DNA of 64,000 nt from Actinoplanes missouriensis 431 (GCF_000284295.1 NC_017093.1:4402001-4466000); one strand, 5' to 3'; positions 48,428 to 57,295 are shown, counted from the first letter of the stretch. Made by a program: numbers and translations. Notes: generated by a model from the letters alone, not told the origin.

Positions 48428-49564
48428 ATGAGACGAGCGGTGATCGTCGGTGCGGGGATCGCGGGACTGGCCACGGCGGTACGGCTCGGGCGCGACGGGT
48501 GGCAGACCGTGATCGTCGAGCGGGCGCCCGCCCGGCGGCGCAGCGGCTACATGGTCAACCTGATCGGCGCCGGGTTCGACGCCGCCGAACGCCTCGGCCT
48601 GCTGTCCGCGTTGACCGAGAGGGATCTCGGCGTCTTCACCACGGTGCTGGTCCGGGCCGACGGCAGCCCGAAGTTCACCGTCCCGGCGGCGGTGGCCGAG
48701 GCGGCGGTCGGCCCGCGCGCCATGACCGTCTTCCGCGGCGATCTGGAGGCGGTGCTCTTCGACCAGGCCACGGCGCTGGGCGGGACCGCGCCGGACTTCC
48801 GCTTCGGGACGACCGTCACGGCCGTCGACCAGCACCCCGACGGGGTACGGGTGGAGCTCTCCGACGGCACGACGGAAGAGGCGGATCTGCTGGTCGGGGC
48901 GGACGGTGTGCAGTCCCGTACCCGGACGATGTTCTTCGGTCCTGACTTCCGGGTGGACTTCCCCTACGTGGTGCTGGCGTTTCCGGTGGCCGGCGACGCG
49001 TCCGGCACGGCGGTGACCCATATCGGACCGGGCCGCACGGCAGCGGTCGTCAATCTCGGGCCGGAGCGCTCCTCGGCGTTCGTCACCTACCGCTGTGACG
49101 ACCCCGGCGCGGAACTCAGCCAGGGGCCCGCCGCCGCCCTGGCCGGCGCGGTCGGCGACCTGGCGGTCGGACTGCCGGCGACCGTGCCGGACGACGCCTA
49201 CTTCGACCGGGTCAGCCAGGTCGCCATGCCCCGATGGAGCGACGGCCGGATCGTGCTCGTCGGCGACGCGGCCTGGTGCGTGACCCTGTTCGCGGGGCAC
49301 GGGGCGACGCTCGCCCTGACCGGCGCCGACCGGCTCGGCGCCTGCCTCCGGGAGCACTCGTCGATTCCGGACGCGCTCACCGCGTGGGAGGCGACGCTCC
49401 GGCCCGAGGTGGTGAGACGGCAGGCCACCGCCAAGCGCGGGATGATGCAGTACGCGCCGCCGACCCGCTTCCACGTCGCCATGAACGACCTCACGATGCG
49501 AGCGATCACCCTGCCCGGAGTCCGCAACCTGGTCCGCCGGGCCATCGAACGCCAGAGCCGGTGA
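48428..49564 (+). CDS. FAD-dependent monooxygenase, module A
   Basis: A 378-residue group A flavin monooxygenase (PHBH-like): GAGIAGLATA at the N-terminus, GADGVQSRTR in the middle and GDAAWCVTLFAGHG near the C-terminus. It hydroxylates an aromatic or polyketide-like substrate. ATG follows AGGAGG. It belongs to the TetR/SDR divergent module and is probably induced by its substrate. Confidence 0.93.
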   Translation: MRRAVIVGAGIAGLATAVRLGRDGWQTVIVERAPARRRSGYMVNLIGAGFDAAERLGLLSALTERDLGVFTTVLVRADGSPKFTVPAAVAEAAVGPRAMTVFRGDLEAVLFDQATALGGTAPDFRFGTTVTAVDQHPDGVRVELSDGTTEEADLLVGADGVQSRTRTMFFGPDFRVDFPYVVLAFPVAGDASGTAVTHIGPGRTAAVVNLGPERSSAFVTYRCDDPGAELSQGPAAALAGAVGDLAVGLPATVPDDAYFDRVSQVAMPRWSDGRIVLVGDAAWCVTLFAGHGATLALTGADRLGACLREHSSIPDALTAWEATLRPEVVRRQATAKRGMMQYAPPTRFHVAMNDLTMRAITLPGVRNLVRRAIERQSR

Positions 49565-49606
49565 GACGGCAGGTGTAACCCGGGCCCGGCCGGGAACGCC
49601 ACCCGC

Positions 49607-49900
49607 ATGGCGAAGGCACGCGCCGCCTCGGTGGCGGCATCGAGTCAGTTCACCGGCGACGACGGGATCCGGCAGCCGGCCGGCGAGGTCCACGCCTGGA
49701 CCCCCGGCATGAACCAGACCCTCTGCGGCCTGGCACTGAGCCGCACCCGGCTGCGCACCTTCCCGCACGTCAAGTTCGACTTCCGGGCCACCGACGTGGT
49801 CACCGCCGAGGACGAGGTGCGCTACGTCTGCCCCCGCTGCGTCGCCGCCACGAGCCGGCGCGGCGAGCGGTCCTGGACCCGCACCGCGCCCCGCCCGTGA
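49607..49900 (+). CDS. Zinc-ribbon-like hypothetical protein
   Basis: A 97-residue protein with a Cys in QTLCGLAL and a CPRC pair near the end (YVCPRC), enough for a partial zinc site. The AWTPGMNQTLCGL segment resembles small actinobacterial hypothetical proteins. Function unknown. It ends directly at the stop of the convergent aminotransferase gene, without a gap. Confidence 0.65.
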   Translation: MAKARAASVAASSQFTGDDGIRQPAGEVHAWTPGMNQTLCGLALSRTRLRTFPHVKFDFRATDVVTAEDEVRYVCPRCVAATSRRGERSWTRTAPRP

Positions 49901-51043
49901 TCACCGGAGGACCATCCGCCGCACCGCCTCGGTGATCACCTCCGGCGACGTGCCGATGTTGAGGCGCACGTGCCCGGCCCCACCGGTCCCGAAGTCCGGG
50001 CCGGGCACGAACGCCACCCGCCCCTGCTCCAGGAACACCGCCGCCGGATCGTCGCCGAGCCCCAGCTCCCGGCAGTCCAGCCAGGCCAGATACGTCGCCT
50101 CGCCCGGCCGGTACCGCACCGCCGGCAACTCCGTGTCCAGCAGCGACGCCAGCAGCCGCCGGTTCTCGCCGATGCCGGCCAGCACCGCGTCGAGCCACTG
50201 ACCGCCGTCCCGGAACGCGGCGGTGTGCGCGATCACGCCGACGTGGCTGGCCCCCTCCACCACCCACTGCGGGATGCCGGCGAGATCGCCCGCGGCGTCC
50301 GGTCCGGCGACGACGAGGGCGGCCTTCAGCCCGGCCAGGTTCCAGCCCTTCGTCGCGGAGAGCAGCGCGAACCCGCGCGAGGCGCCCGGCACACTGAGGT
50401 ACGGCACGAACGACGCCCCCGCCAGCACCAGCGGCGCGAAGATCTCGTCGGACACCACTCGCACCCCGTGCCGATCGGCGAGGGCGGCCAGCGCGGACAG
50501 CTCGGTCACCGTGTGCACGGCGCCGGTCGGGTTCTGCGGGTTGCACAGCAGATAGGTGGCGCCCGCCCCGGCCCGCGCGAACGCGGCATCGAGCGCCGCG
50601 AGGTCCAGCCGCCCGTCCGCGCCGAGCGGCGCCTCCGCCACCGTCCGCCCGGTCCGCCGAACATAGGCGTAGTAGGGAGGATATGTCGGGCTGCTCACCA
50701 CCACCGTCCGCCCCGGCGCGCTGATCACCCCGAGCACCTCCAGGATCCCGGCCATCACATCCGGGACCACCCGGGTCAGCGCCGGATCAACCCCTTTCCA
50801 CCCCCATCGGGTACGGGCGAAGCCGTCCACCGCCTCCGCGTACGCGCTGCCGGCCGCATAGCCGGTGTCGCCGAGCCGCACCGCGTCGGTGATCGCCCGC
50901 ACGACGGGATCCGCCAGCGGCGCGTCCATCTCCGCCACGAAGACGGGCAGCACATCCTCGGGATAGGTGCGCCACTTCTCACTCGTACGGCGGCGAAGTT
51001 GATCCAAAGAAAGGCGCCGCAGCGGGTTTCCATCGACAGCCAT
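49901..51043 (-). CDS. MalY/PatB-type PLP aminotransferase or C-S lyase
   Basis: A 380-residue fold-type I PLP enzyme: N-terminal LRRRTSEKWRTYPEDVLPVF and FVAEMDAPLADPV match the MalY/PatB (cystathionine beta-lyase-like) branch. NPQNPTGAV and the PLP Lys in SATKGWNLAG are visible. It may cleave C-S bonds in cysteine conjugates or cystathionine. ATG at 51043. Single gene. Confidence 0.9.
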   Translation of the reverse strand: MAVDGNPLRRLSLDQLRRRTSEKWRTYPEDVLPVFVAEMDAPLADPVVRAITDAVRLGDTGYAAGSAYAEAVDGFARTRWGWKGVDPALTRVVPDVMAGILEVLGVISAPGRTVVVSSPTYPPYYAYVRRTGRTVAEAPLGADGRLDLAALDAAFARAGAGATYLLCNPQNPTGAVHTVTELSALAALADRHGVRVVSDEIFAPLVLAGASFVPYLSVPGASRGFALLSATKGWNLAGLKAALVVAGPDAAGDLAGIPQWVVEGASHVGVIAHTAAFRDGGQWLDAVLAGIGENRRLLASLLDTELPAVRYRPGEATYLAWLDCRELGLGDDPAAVFLEQGRVAFVPGPDFGTGGAGHVRLNIGTSPEVITEAVRRMVLR

Positions 51044-51096
51044 GCGCCCCAGCCTATGTCCGAGCGGACCGGTGAGGGTCCTGACAGGATGGCGGG

Positions 51097-51993
51097 ATGG
51101 ACTTGGATCTCGACGCCGCGGTCTCGTTCGTCGCCACCCACGCCCGGGCGCTGGAGCGACGCCGCCTCGCCTTCCTGCTCGGCCGGGGGCAGCCCGAGCC
51201 CGTGCTCGCCGCGCTGGACGGATACCGCAATCCGGACGGCGGGTACGGCTGGGCGCTCGAACCCGACCTGCGCTCGGTGACGAGTCAGCCGGTCGGCGCG
51301 ATGCACGCCCTGGAGATCTGCGCGGAGATCGGCGACACCGGCCCGGAGCGGGTGCCCCGGCTGCTGGACTGGCTCGCCGAGCAGTCCAACGACGACGGCG
51401 GCATCGCCTTCAGCCTGCCGTTCGCGGACACCGAGGGATGCGCACCGCACTGGGTCGCCGCCGGTCCGGACTCGTCGCTGACGATGACCGCGCAGCTGGC
51501 GGCGCAGGCCCACCGGCTCGCGCGCCGCAACCGCACGGTGGCGCGGCACCCGTGGCTGGCCGCCGCGACGGCGTACTGCCTGGACACCATGGAGGGCGTC
51601 GCCGAGGAGCCGCACGCGATCGAGCTGATGTTCGCGATGTACCTCCTGGACTCGATCGCCGCCGACGACACCCGGGCGCGGGCGCTGCTGGAGCGGTGGA
51701 CCGGTTTCGTTCGCCTGGACGGCCCGACGCCGGTGGCCGGCGGCGCGGAGGGCGAGGTGCTGCGTCCGCTCGACTTCACGCCGCACGCGGACGCGCCGTC
51801 GCGGGAGTGGTTCAGCGCCGAGGCGATCGCCGCCGACCGGGAGCGGCTCGCCGGTGAGCAGCGGGCGGACGGCGGCTGGGACGTCACGTTCCAGACGTTC
51901 AGCGCGGCGGCCGCCCTGGAGTGGCGCGGTTACGCCACGGTGCAGGCGGTCACGGTGCTGACCGAGGCGGCCGGTCCGCGCCAGGCGACGTAA
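51097..51993 (+). CDS. Terpene-cyclase-fold (squalene-hopene-like) protein
   Basis: A 298-residue alpha/alpha-barrel protein. Three QW-like motifs (NPDGGYGWALEPD, SNDDGGIAFSL, QRADGGWDVTF) are typical of prenyltransferase/squalene-cyclase repeats, but at half the length of a cyclase and without DxDD, so probably not a cyclase. CAGGAT ends 6 bases before the ATG. Its 3 prime end overlaps the convergent monooxygenase by 64 bases. Confidence 0.75.
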   Translation: MDLDLDAAVSFVATHARALERRRLAFLLGRGQPEPVLAALDGYRNPDGGYGWALEPDLRSVTSQPVGAMHALEICAEIGDTGPERVPRLLDWLAEQSNDDGGIAFSLPFADTEGCAPHWVAAGPDSSLTMTAQLAAQAHRLARRNRTVARHPWLAAATAYCLDTMEGVAEEPHAIELMFAMYLLDSIAADDTRARALLERWTGFVRLDGPTPVAGGAEGEVLRPLDFTPHADAPSREWFSAEAIAADRERLAGEQRADGGWDVTFQTFSAAAALEWRGYATVQAVTVLTEAAGPRQAT

Positions 51994-53291
51994 CCGTCGG
52001 GGCGGACCAGCATCGCCTGATCGGTGTCGGTCATCGGCGCCGCCACGCGCAGACGGTCACGGTGCCCGACGGCGCCGGCGGTGATCAGCACGTGCCGGCC
52101 CTCGCGCAGCGCCTCGTAGAGGCGCTCTCCCCCACGCAGCGGGAGATCGGCGGCGCGCGGCGCGCCGGGATAGTCGATGCCGATCCCGGAGATCACCCCG
52201 GCCGCGCGCCGGGTCACCGCGGGGAGCGCGAGCAGGGCCGAACCGGCGGCGTTACGCGCGAACCGGGCCGGGCGCGACCGCAGCATCGCCATCCGGATCA
52301 GGGCGCCGCTGCTGCGCAGCACGAGCCTGCCGACCGGGTGACGTTCCTCCTGGTACGTGTCGAGCAGGCCCGCCGCGGCCTCCCCCGTCATCGTGGCGGC
52401 CAGTTTCCAGGACAGGTTCGCGGCGTCCTGCAGGCCGGTGTTCATGCCCTGCCCGCCGGCCGGCGAGTGCACGTGAGCGGCGTCCCCGGCGAGGAAGACC
52501 CGGCCGTTCCGGTATCGCGGGACCTGCCGCTCGTCGCTGTGGAAACGGGACAGCCAGCGGGACTCGGTCAGGCCGAAGTCGGTGCCGTGGACGCGCCGGG
52601 TCACCTCGCGGATCTCGTCGAGGGTGACCGGCACGGTGTCATCGACCTGGTGCCGGCGGTCCCAGGCGAAGATCCGGTACCAGCCGTCACCGAACGGCGC
52701 GACCATCGCGAACGCGTCGCCGACCGCGTTCACCGCCAGCACGTCGTCCGGCGGTTCCGCGAGCCGGACGTCCGCCAGCATGATCGAGGTCAGCACGGCC
52801 CGGCCCGGGAAAGGCAGACGCAAAGCCGTGCGTACGGCACTGTGCACGCCGTCGGCGCCCACGACATAGCCGGCTTCCTCGGTCCGGCCGGGGAACTCCA
52901 GCGTGACCCGGTCGTCGTCCTGGCGCACGCCGGTGAGTTCGGCGCCGCGCACGATCCGGGCACCGAGCTCGAGCGCCCGCCGTTCCAGTGCCTGCTCCAC
53001 CCGGTACTGCGGGGTGATCAGCAGGTAGGGGAACCGGGACGGCAGGGTGGACAGGTCGAGCCGGATCCGGTCGAACAGCCGAAGGCTGCCGATCCGGGCG
53101 CCCCCGGCGACGATCTCGTCGGCGAGTCCGCGGGCGTCCAGCACTTCCAGGGTGCGGGCGTGCACACCGAAGGCGCGGGTGAGGTTCGAGGCGCCGGTAC
53201 GACGCTCGTAGACGGTGACCGGCACCCCGGCCCGGGCCAGATCTCCGGCGAGCAGCAGCCCGGTCGGTCCGGCTCCGATGATCGCAATCAT
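51930..53291 (-). CDS. FAD-dependent monooxygenase, module B
   Basis: A 453-residue aromatic hydroxylase-type flavoprotein (RdmE/MhpA-like): GAGPTGLLLAG, GADGVHSAVR, GDAAHVHSPAGGQGMN and a C-terminal thioredoxin-like tail (RHVLITAGAVG). It probably hydroxylates an aromatic polyketide or drug. ATG after AGGGAGG. Promoter: TTGACT and TACCGT on the minus strand, flanked by operators. It is divergent from its TetR gene. Confidence 0.93.
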   Translation of the reverse strand: MIAIIGAGPTGLLLAGDLARAGVPVTVYERRTGASNLTRAFGVHARTLEVLDARGLADEIVAGGARIGSLRLFDRIRLDLSTLPSRFPYLLITPQYRVEQALERRALELGARIVRGAELTGVRQDDDRVTLEFPGRTEEAGYVVGADGVHSAVRTALRLPFPGRAVLTSIMLADVRLAEPPDDVLAVNAVGDAFAMVAPFGDGWYRIFAWDRRHQVDDTVPVTLDEIREVTRRVHGTDFGLTESRWLSRFHSDERQVPRYRNGRVFLAGDAAHVHSPAGGQGMNTGLQDAANLSWKLAATMTGEAAAGLLDTYQEERHPVGRLVLRSSGALIRMAMLRSRPARFARNAAGSALLALPAVTRRAAGVISGIGIDYPGAPRAADLPLRGGERLYEALREGRHVLITAGAVGHRDRLRVAAPMTDTDQAMLVRPDGYVAWRGPAASVSTVTACTVA

Positions 53292-53305
53292 GACGCCCTC
53301 CCTTT

Positions 53306-53377
53306 GTCAACGCTTGTTGGCAACGGTAGGCCGGTTGACGAGCTTAAGTCAACACCTGTTGGCCAACGGTTGTTGGC
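53306..53377. promoter_or_regulatory. Three TetR operators and divergent promoters, module B
   Basis: Three 16-base sites of form G(T/C)CAAC-N4-GTTGGC: 53306-53321, 53348-53363 and 53362-53377. On the minus strand the monooxygenase promoter is TTGACT (53347-53352) and TACCGT (53323-53328) 18 bases apart; site 1 lies at the transcription start and site 2 covers the -35. On the plus strand site 3 ends just before TATGCT (53379-53384), the -10 of the TetR gene. Binding should silence both genes. Confidence 0.9.
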
Positions 53378-53391
53378 ATATGCTGACGGGC

Positions 53392-53943
53392 ATGCCACGC
53401 CGCTCCGACAACACCCGCGCCGCGATCCTGGCCGCCGCCCGCGAACGATTCGCCGCCGACGGCTTCGAGCGCGCCACCATTCGCGCGATCGCCGCCGACG
53501 CGAACATCGACCCGTCAATGGTGATGCGTTATTACGGCAACAAGGAGGGTTTGTTCGCGGCCGCCGCCGAGTTCGACCTCCGGCTTCCGGACATATCGGA
53601 AATTTCACCCGATGCCGTGGGCCTGACGCTTGTCACCCACTTCTTCGACAGGTGGTCCGGCGACGAGACGCTTATGGCGCTGCTCCGCGCGGCTGTCACC
53701 CAGGATTCCGCAGCGGAGCGGATGCGCACCATCTTCGCGGCACAGCTCGGTCCGGTGGCCGCCCGCGTCACCCCCGACCCGGACGAAGCAGCGACACGCG
53801 CGGGACTGGTCGCCACCCAGATCCTCGGCTTCGCGCTGTGTCGTTTCGTCCTGCGGCTCCCACCGGTGACCGACATGGACCGCGACCAGGCGATCGCCTG
53901 GCTGGCGCCCACCATCCAGCGCTACCTCACAGCCGCCGGATGA
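53392..53943 (+). CDS. TetR-family regulator, module B
   Basis: A 183-residue TetR protein: HTH in RAAILAAARERFAADGFERA, TIRAIAADANIDPSMVMRYY; the C-terminal TetR_C-type domain follows. ATG at 53392, 7 bases after TATGCT, so leaderless. Three operators in the gap to the monooxygenase gene imply autorepression. The ligand is probably a substrate of the monooxygenase. Confidence 0.93.
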   Translation: MPRRSDNTRAAILAAARERFAADGFERATIRAIAADANIDPSMVMRYYGNKEGLFAAAAEFDLRLPDISEISPDAVGLTLVTHFFDRWSGDETLMALLRAAVTQDSAAERMRTIFAAQLGPVAARVTPDPDEAATRAGLVATQILGFALCRFVLRLPPVTDMDRDQAIAWLAPTIQRYLTAAG

Positions 53944-53983
53944 ACCGATGCGTCCGGCGGCGGCCCGCCCTAGTCTCCGGCGC

Positions 53984-54676
53984 ATGGCCAGCCGACTGTC
54001 CGCGCTCCGCTTCGACGCCCTCGACCCTGGGCATCTCGCCCGGTTCTGGTCCGGTCTGCTCGGCGGGGAGACGACCGCCGACGCCACACTGCTGCCCGGC
54101 GACGACACCGGCTTCGCGATCCGGTTCGTCCTCTCCGACCAGCCGAAAGCGGGCCTGAACCAGGTCCACTTCGACCTGTCCAGCAACCTGTCGCCGCAGC
54201 AGGAGACCGTCGACCGGGCCTTGGCGCTCGGCGCCCGGCACTTCGACGTCGGCCAGAAACCCGAGGAGGACCACGTCGTCCTCGCCGACCCGGAGGGCAA
54301 CGAGTTCTGCGTGATCCCGGCCGGCAACCGGTTCCTCGCCGGCTGTCCCCCGATCGGCGCCCTCTCCTGCGACGGCACGCAGGCGGTCGGCTACTTCTGG
54401 AGCCGCGCCCTGGACTGGCCCCTGGTCTGGGACCAGAACGAGGAGACCGCGATCCGCTCCCCGCGCGGCGGCCCGAAGGTCAGCTGGGGCGGCCCACCCC
54501 TCAACGAGCGCACCGGCCGCAACCGCCTCCGGTTCGAGCTGGTCCCGGACGGCGACCACCAGGCCGAGGCAGCCCGCCTGATCACGCTGGGCGCCACACT
54601 GGTCGGCACCGACGAGGACAGCACGCGACTCGCCGACCCGGACGGCAACGAGTTCCACCTCCGCTCACACCAGTGA
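53984..54676 (+). CDS. Double VOC-domain protein
   Basis: A 230-residue protein with two VOC/glyoxalase domains (about 5-115 and 125-228): RFDALDPGHLARFWSGLLGG, ADPEGNEFCVI; then GYFWSRALDW, ADPDGNEFHL. Likely a dioxygenase-like or antibiotic-binding fold; no enzyme can be named. TAGTCT ends 7 bases before the ATG. It ends in a 12-base overlap with the minus-strand gene. Confidence 0.88.
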   Translation: MASRLSALRFDALDPGHLARFWSGLLGGETTADATLLPGDDTGFAIRFVLSDQPKAGLNQVHFDLSSNLSPQQETVDRALALGARHFDVGQKPEEDHVVLADPEGNEFCVIPAGNRFLAGCPPIGALSCDGTQAVGYFWSRALDWPLVWDQNEETAIRSPRGGPKVSWGGPPLNERTGRNRLRFELVPDGDHQAEAARLITLGATLVGTDEDSTRLADPDGNEFHLRSHQ

Positions 54677-55210
54677 GATCGCCCGCCCGGCCGCTGCGAT
54701 GATCGGCTCAGCCGCCACCGTCACCCGGGCCTCGGCGATGCCGTGCGCGGGCCAGGAGCAGACGAACATCAGCGGTCCGGGCGGCGGCAACGGCCACACC
54801 CAGTGGTTCATCTCGTAACGCCGCGATCCTCCGCCGCCGCTCTGCCGCATCAGCACCGGTCCCGCGCCCTCCCCCTCCGGCGGCCAGCCGGCATTCGTGG
54901 CGACGCGCCCGTCAGCGAAGCGCACGCCCAGCCGCAGGAACTCGGGCCCGTAGTCCTGCTCGAACCCGCGCCGGAACACCCGCCCCTGACGATCCTCATC
55001 CCGCAGAGCGATCACCAGGTCAAAACCGAAACCGTTCGGGTACGCGATGAGCCCGCTCACCCCCACGGCGGCATCATCACCGCGCGCCAGCAGGAACTGC
55101 TCCGCCACCCCGCCGCCGAGCATCGTGGCCGGCCTCTCCCACGGTGGCGGTGGCGGCTCCTCGTGCTCCGGCTCCGGGGGCGGCGGCGGAAAGTCATCGA
55201 AGAAGCTCAC
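54665..55210 (-). CDS. Hypothetical protein with Pro-rich N-terminus
   Basis: A 181-residue protein; GTG at 55210 with TACTGT ending 6 bases upstream (minus strand). A Pro/Glu-rich start (FPPPPPEPEHEEPPPPPW) precedes a beta-rich domain (NGFGFDLVIALRDE, FLRLGVRFADGRVATNAG, WVWPLPPPGPLMFVCSWPAH). It occurs as a hypothetical family in actinomycetes; function unknown. Convergent with the VOC gene. Confidence 0.7.
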   Translation of the reverse strand: MSFFDDFPPPPPEPEHEEPPPPPWERPATMLGGGVAEQFLLARGDDAAVGVSGLIAYPNGFGFDLVIALRDEDRQGRVFRRGFEQDYGPEFLRLGVRFADGRVATNAGWPPEGEGAGPVLMRQSGGGGSRRYEMNHWVWPLPPPGPLMFVCSWPAHGIAEARVTVAAEPIIAAAGRAISLV

Positions 55211-55261
55211 TCCGCCACAGTAGAGCCCCGCGCCCCGGGTCCGCAGCGCCCCGCCGCACGC

Positions 55262-55382
55262 TGGCAGCGGCCCAGCCGCGGGTTCACAGCGGCCCAGCCG
55301 CGCAGGTCCGCCGCGTAAGTGCCGCGCAGGTCCGCCGCGTAAGTGCCGCCCGCCCGGCCCCACCGCCCGGCCCCACCGCCCC
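55262..55382. repeat. Compound tandem repeats upstream of Mo-hydroxylase remnant
   Basis: A 24-base unit starting GCGCAGGTCCGCCGCG occurs at 55300 and 55324; a CAGCGGCCCAGCCGCG unit repeats just before it and CCCGGCCCCACCG repeats just after. The array fills most of the 172-base gap between the GTG at 55210 and the ORF at 55383. No other function is evident. Confidence 0.85.
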
Positions 55383-55883
55383 GTGGTGGATCTTGGAACG
55401 TTCGAGGCGAGCTGGCTCTCAGTGTCGTGCGGGCACACGCCCGGGTGCACGGAGAACCAGCCGGTTCACCCGAGCTGGCTCGTAGTGCTGCCGGCGTGCC
55501 ACCTGGATTACGGCTCGGCGATCGCGGTCCTGGTCTCGACCGGCCCGATGCGGGTGACGGCGGCCGTCGACGTCGGCGTCCCGGTGCACCCGTCCGGCGT
55601 GACGGCGCAGGTCGAGGGCGGGATCATGGACGCGGTGTCCACGGTTCTCGGTGCCCAGATCACGGTACGTGACGGCGCGGTCGTCCAGTCCTCGTTCCGG
55701 GACTACGCCTGGGCCCGCATCGGTGACTGCCCGGAGATCGACGTGATCCTGGTGCCGTCGCACGCCCCGATCGGCGGGCTCGGCGAGCTGGCCTATCCGC
55801 CGGCGGCCGCCGCGATCGCCTCGGCCCTGGCCGCCGGTGGCGACCCGGTGGAGGGAATGCCGTACGGCATCGGAGTAGGTTGA
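55383..55883 (+). pseudogene. C-terminal remnant of molybdenum hydroxylase large subunit
   Basis: About 166 residues. From about residue 38 onward it matches the very end of isoquinoline-1-oxidoreductase/xanthine-dehydrogenase large subunits: HLDYGSAIAVLV, GVPVHPSGVTAQVEGGIMDA, VSTVLGAQI, YAWARIGDCPEIDVILVPSH, then IGGLGELAYPPAAAA with the catalytic-type Glu. Family members are about 700 residues or more, so more than three quarters is missing. The first about 37 residues are unrelated. No small [2Fe-2S] subunit lies nearby. Confidence 0.75.
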
Positions 55884-55888
55884 TTGCT

Positions 55889-56299
55889 GTGGAGGACGTC
55901 GAATCCTGGCCGACCGGCCGCCTGCTCTCGGCCGCGGCGCGCATGGTGGAGCGACGGTTCGACCGCTTCCTGACCGACCTGGACCTCACCCACGCCGGGA
56001 TGATCGTCCTGCATCATCTGGAGGGCGGCCCGCTCTCACAACGCGAGCTGGCCCACCTCTGCCGGGTCACGGATCAGACGATGAGCCGTACCCTCGAACG
56101 CCTTGCCCGCACCGGCCACGCCGCCCGCACGCTGGACCCGCAGGACCGGCGCCGCACCCTGGTCGCGCTCAGCGAGAAGGGCGCCGAGGCGCTGGCGGCG
56201 GCCCGCGCCGAGGAGCGGCGGTTCGAGCGCGATCTGGGGTACGAGCAGATCCGCCCGCAGCTGATCGCCCTGATCAAGAAGGGGTCCTCGATCAGTTGA
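55889..56299 (+). CDS. MarR-family regulator
   Basis: A 136-residue MarR protein with wHTH LTHAGMIVLHHLEGGPLSQR, LAHLCRVTDQTMSRTLERLA and wing LDPQDRRRTLVALSEKG. GTG at 55889, with TAGGTT ending 7 bases upstream, in preference to TTG at 55880. The stop overlaps the convergent methyltransferase by 8 bases. Its target is unknown. Confidence 0.9.
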   Translation: MEDVESWPTGRLLSAAARMVERRFDRFLTDLDLTHAGMIVLHHLEGGPLSQRELAHLCRVTDQTMSRTLERLARTGHAARTLDPQDRRRTLVALSEKGAEALAAARAEERRFERDLGYEQIRPQLIALIKKGSSIS

Positions 56300-56876
56300 T
56301 CGCCCGGGCCGCGATCGCGCCGTGCGTGCGGTGGCCGTCTCCGGCAGGGCGGAGCAACCGTTCGATCTCGGTGAAACCGGCGCGCTCCAGCCGGGTGGCC
56401 ATCGCGTCCGGCGGCCACCGGTAGGCCGTCGTCACCTTGTGATCGAAAGCCGCCACCTCGTCACCGACGAAGAACCCGATCACCAGACTCCCGCCCGGCC
56501 GGACGGCACGGCGGAACCGGGCCAGCACGGCGTCCATCTCGTCGGGATGCCGGTGGATCGTGGAGTACCAGGCGAGGATGCCGTCGAGATCGGTGACCTC
56601 GAGGTCGTCCATCGACTCGACCCGGAACTCGATGCCGGGATGCGTCGCCCGGGCGTGCGCCACGAACGACGGCGTCAGATCGATTCCGGTCACGTCGGCG
56701 CCGAGCCCGCGCAGGTATCCGGTCAGGTGGCCGGGACCGCACCCGGCGTCGACGACCCGCCCGCCCAGATGGCGGGCGATCAGCGCCAGGTCCTCGGCGT
56801 GCGCACTCTCCACCGACCCGAACAGGTCGATGTAGAGGCCGGAGACGTTCTCATAGGCCTGCTCGATGTCGGTCAT
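56292..56876 (-). CDS. Class I SAM-dependent methyltransferase
   Basis: A 194-residue methyltransferase: motif I VVDAGCGPGHL, acidic strand GIDLTPSFVAHAR, and RPGGSLVIGFF. Short, without a substrate domain. Its ATG lies 6 bases after the VOC gene stop on the same strand, so they form an operon. The substrate is unknown. Confidence 0.9.
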   Translation of the reverse strand: MTDIEQAYENVSGLYIDLFGSVESAHAEDLALIARHLGGRVVDAGCGPGHLTGYLRGLGADVTGIDLTPSFVAHARATHPGIEFRVESMDDLEVTDLDGILAWYSTIHRHPDEMDAVLARFRRAVRPGGSLVIGFFVGDEVAAFDHKVTTAYRWPPDAMATRLERAGFTEIERLLRPAGDGHRTHGAIAARAIN

Positions 56877-56882
56877 CGCCGG

Positions 56883-57239
56883 TCATTGTAGTGCGGCCAG
56901 GAACTCCAGGCGGTTGCCGTGGGCGTCCTCGGTGTGGAAGCGGCGCATGCCGGGCAGCTCGTCGTCGCCCCACACGACCGGGTGGCCGGCCGCGGCGAGG
57001 CGCGCGGCCAGGCCGTCCAGGTCGGGCCAGAGCAGGCCGGGGTGCGCCTTGCGGGCGGGGCGGAAGTCGTCCTCGACGCCGAGGTGCAGCTCGATGCCGT
57101 GACCGGCGAACCAGCACCCGCCGCGGGCCGCGAGCACGGGCGGTTTGGGGATCTCGGTCAGGCCCAGCACGCCGGCGTAGAACAACCGGGAGACGTCCTC
57201 CGCGCCGCGGGGGCAGGCCAGTTGCACGTGATGGATCAC
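56883..57239 (-). CDS. VOC-family (glyoxalase/bleomycin-resistance-like) protein
   Basis: A 118-residue VOC protein: MIHHVQLACPRGAEDVSRLF at the start and ARLAAAGHPVVWGDDELPGM at the second module, ending AHGNRLEFLAAL with the metal-type Glu. H4 and E in IELHLGVED are likely ligands. AAGGGGA precedes the ATG. First gene of an operon with the methyltransferase; a drug-binding or detoxifying role is plausible. Confidence 0.88.
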   Translation of the reverse strand: MIHHVQLACPRGAEDVSRLFYAGVLGLTEIPKPPVLAARGGCWFAGHGIELHLGVEDDFRPARKAHPGLLWPDLDGLAARLAAAGHPVVWGDDELPGMRRFHTEDAHGNRLEFLAALQ

Positions 57240-57295
57240 GTCACTCCCCTTACAAGACGTACGTACGGTTTTGTTCGTGAGGTGATACTAGCAAC

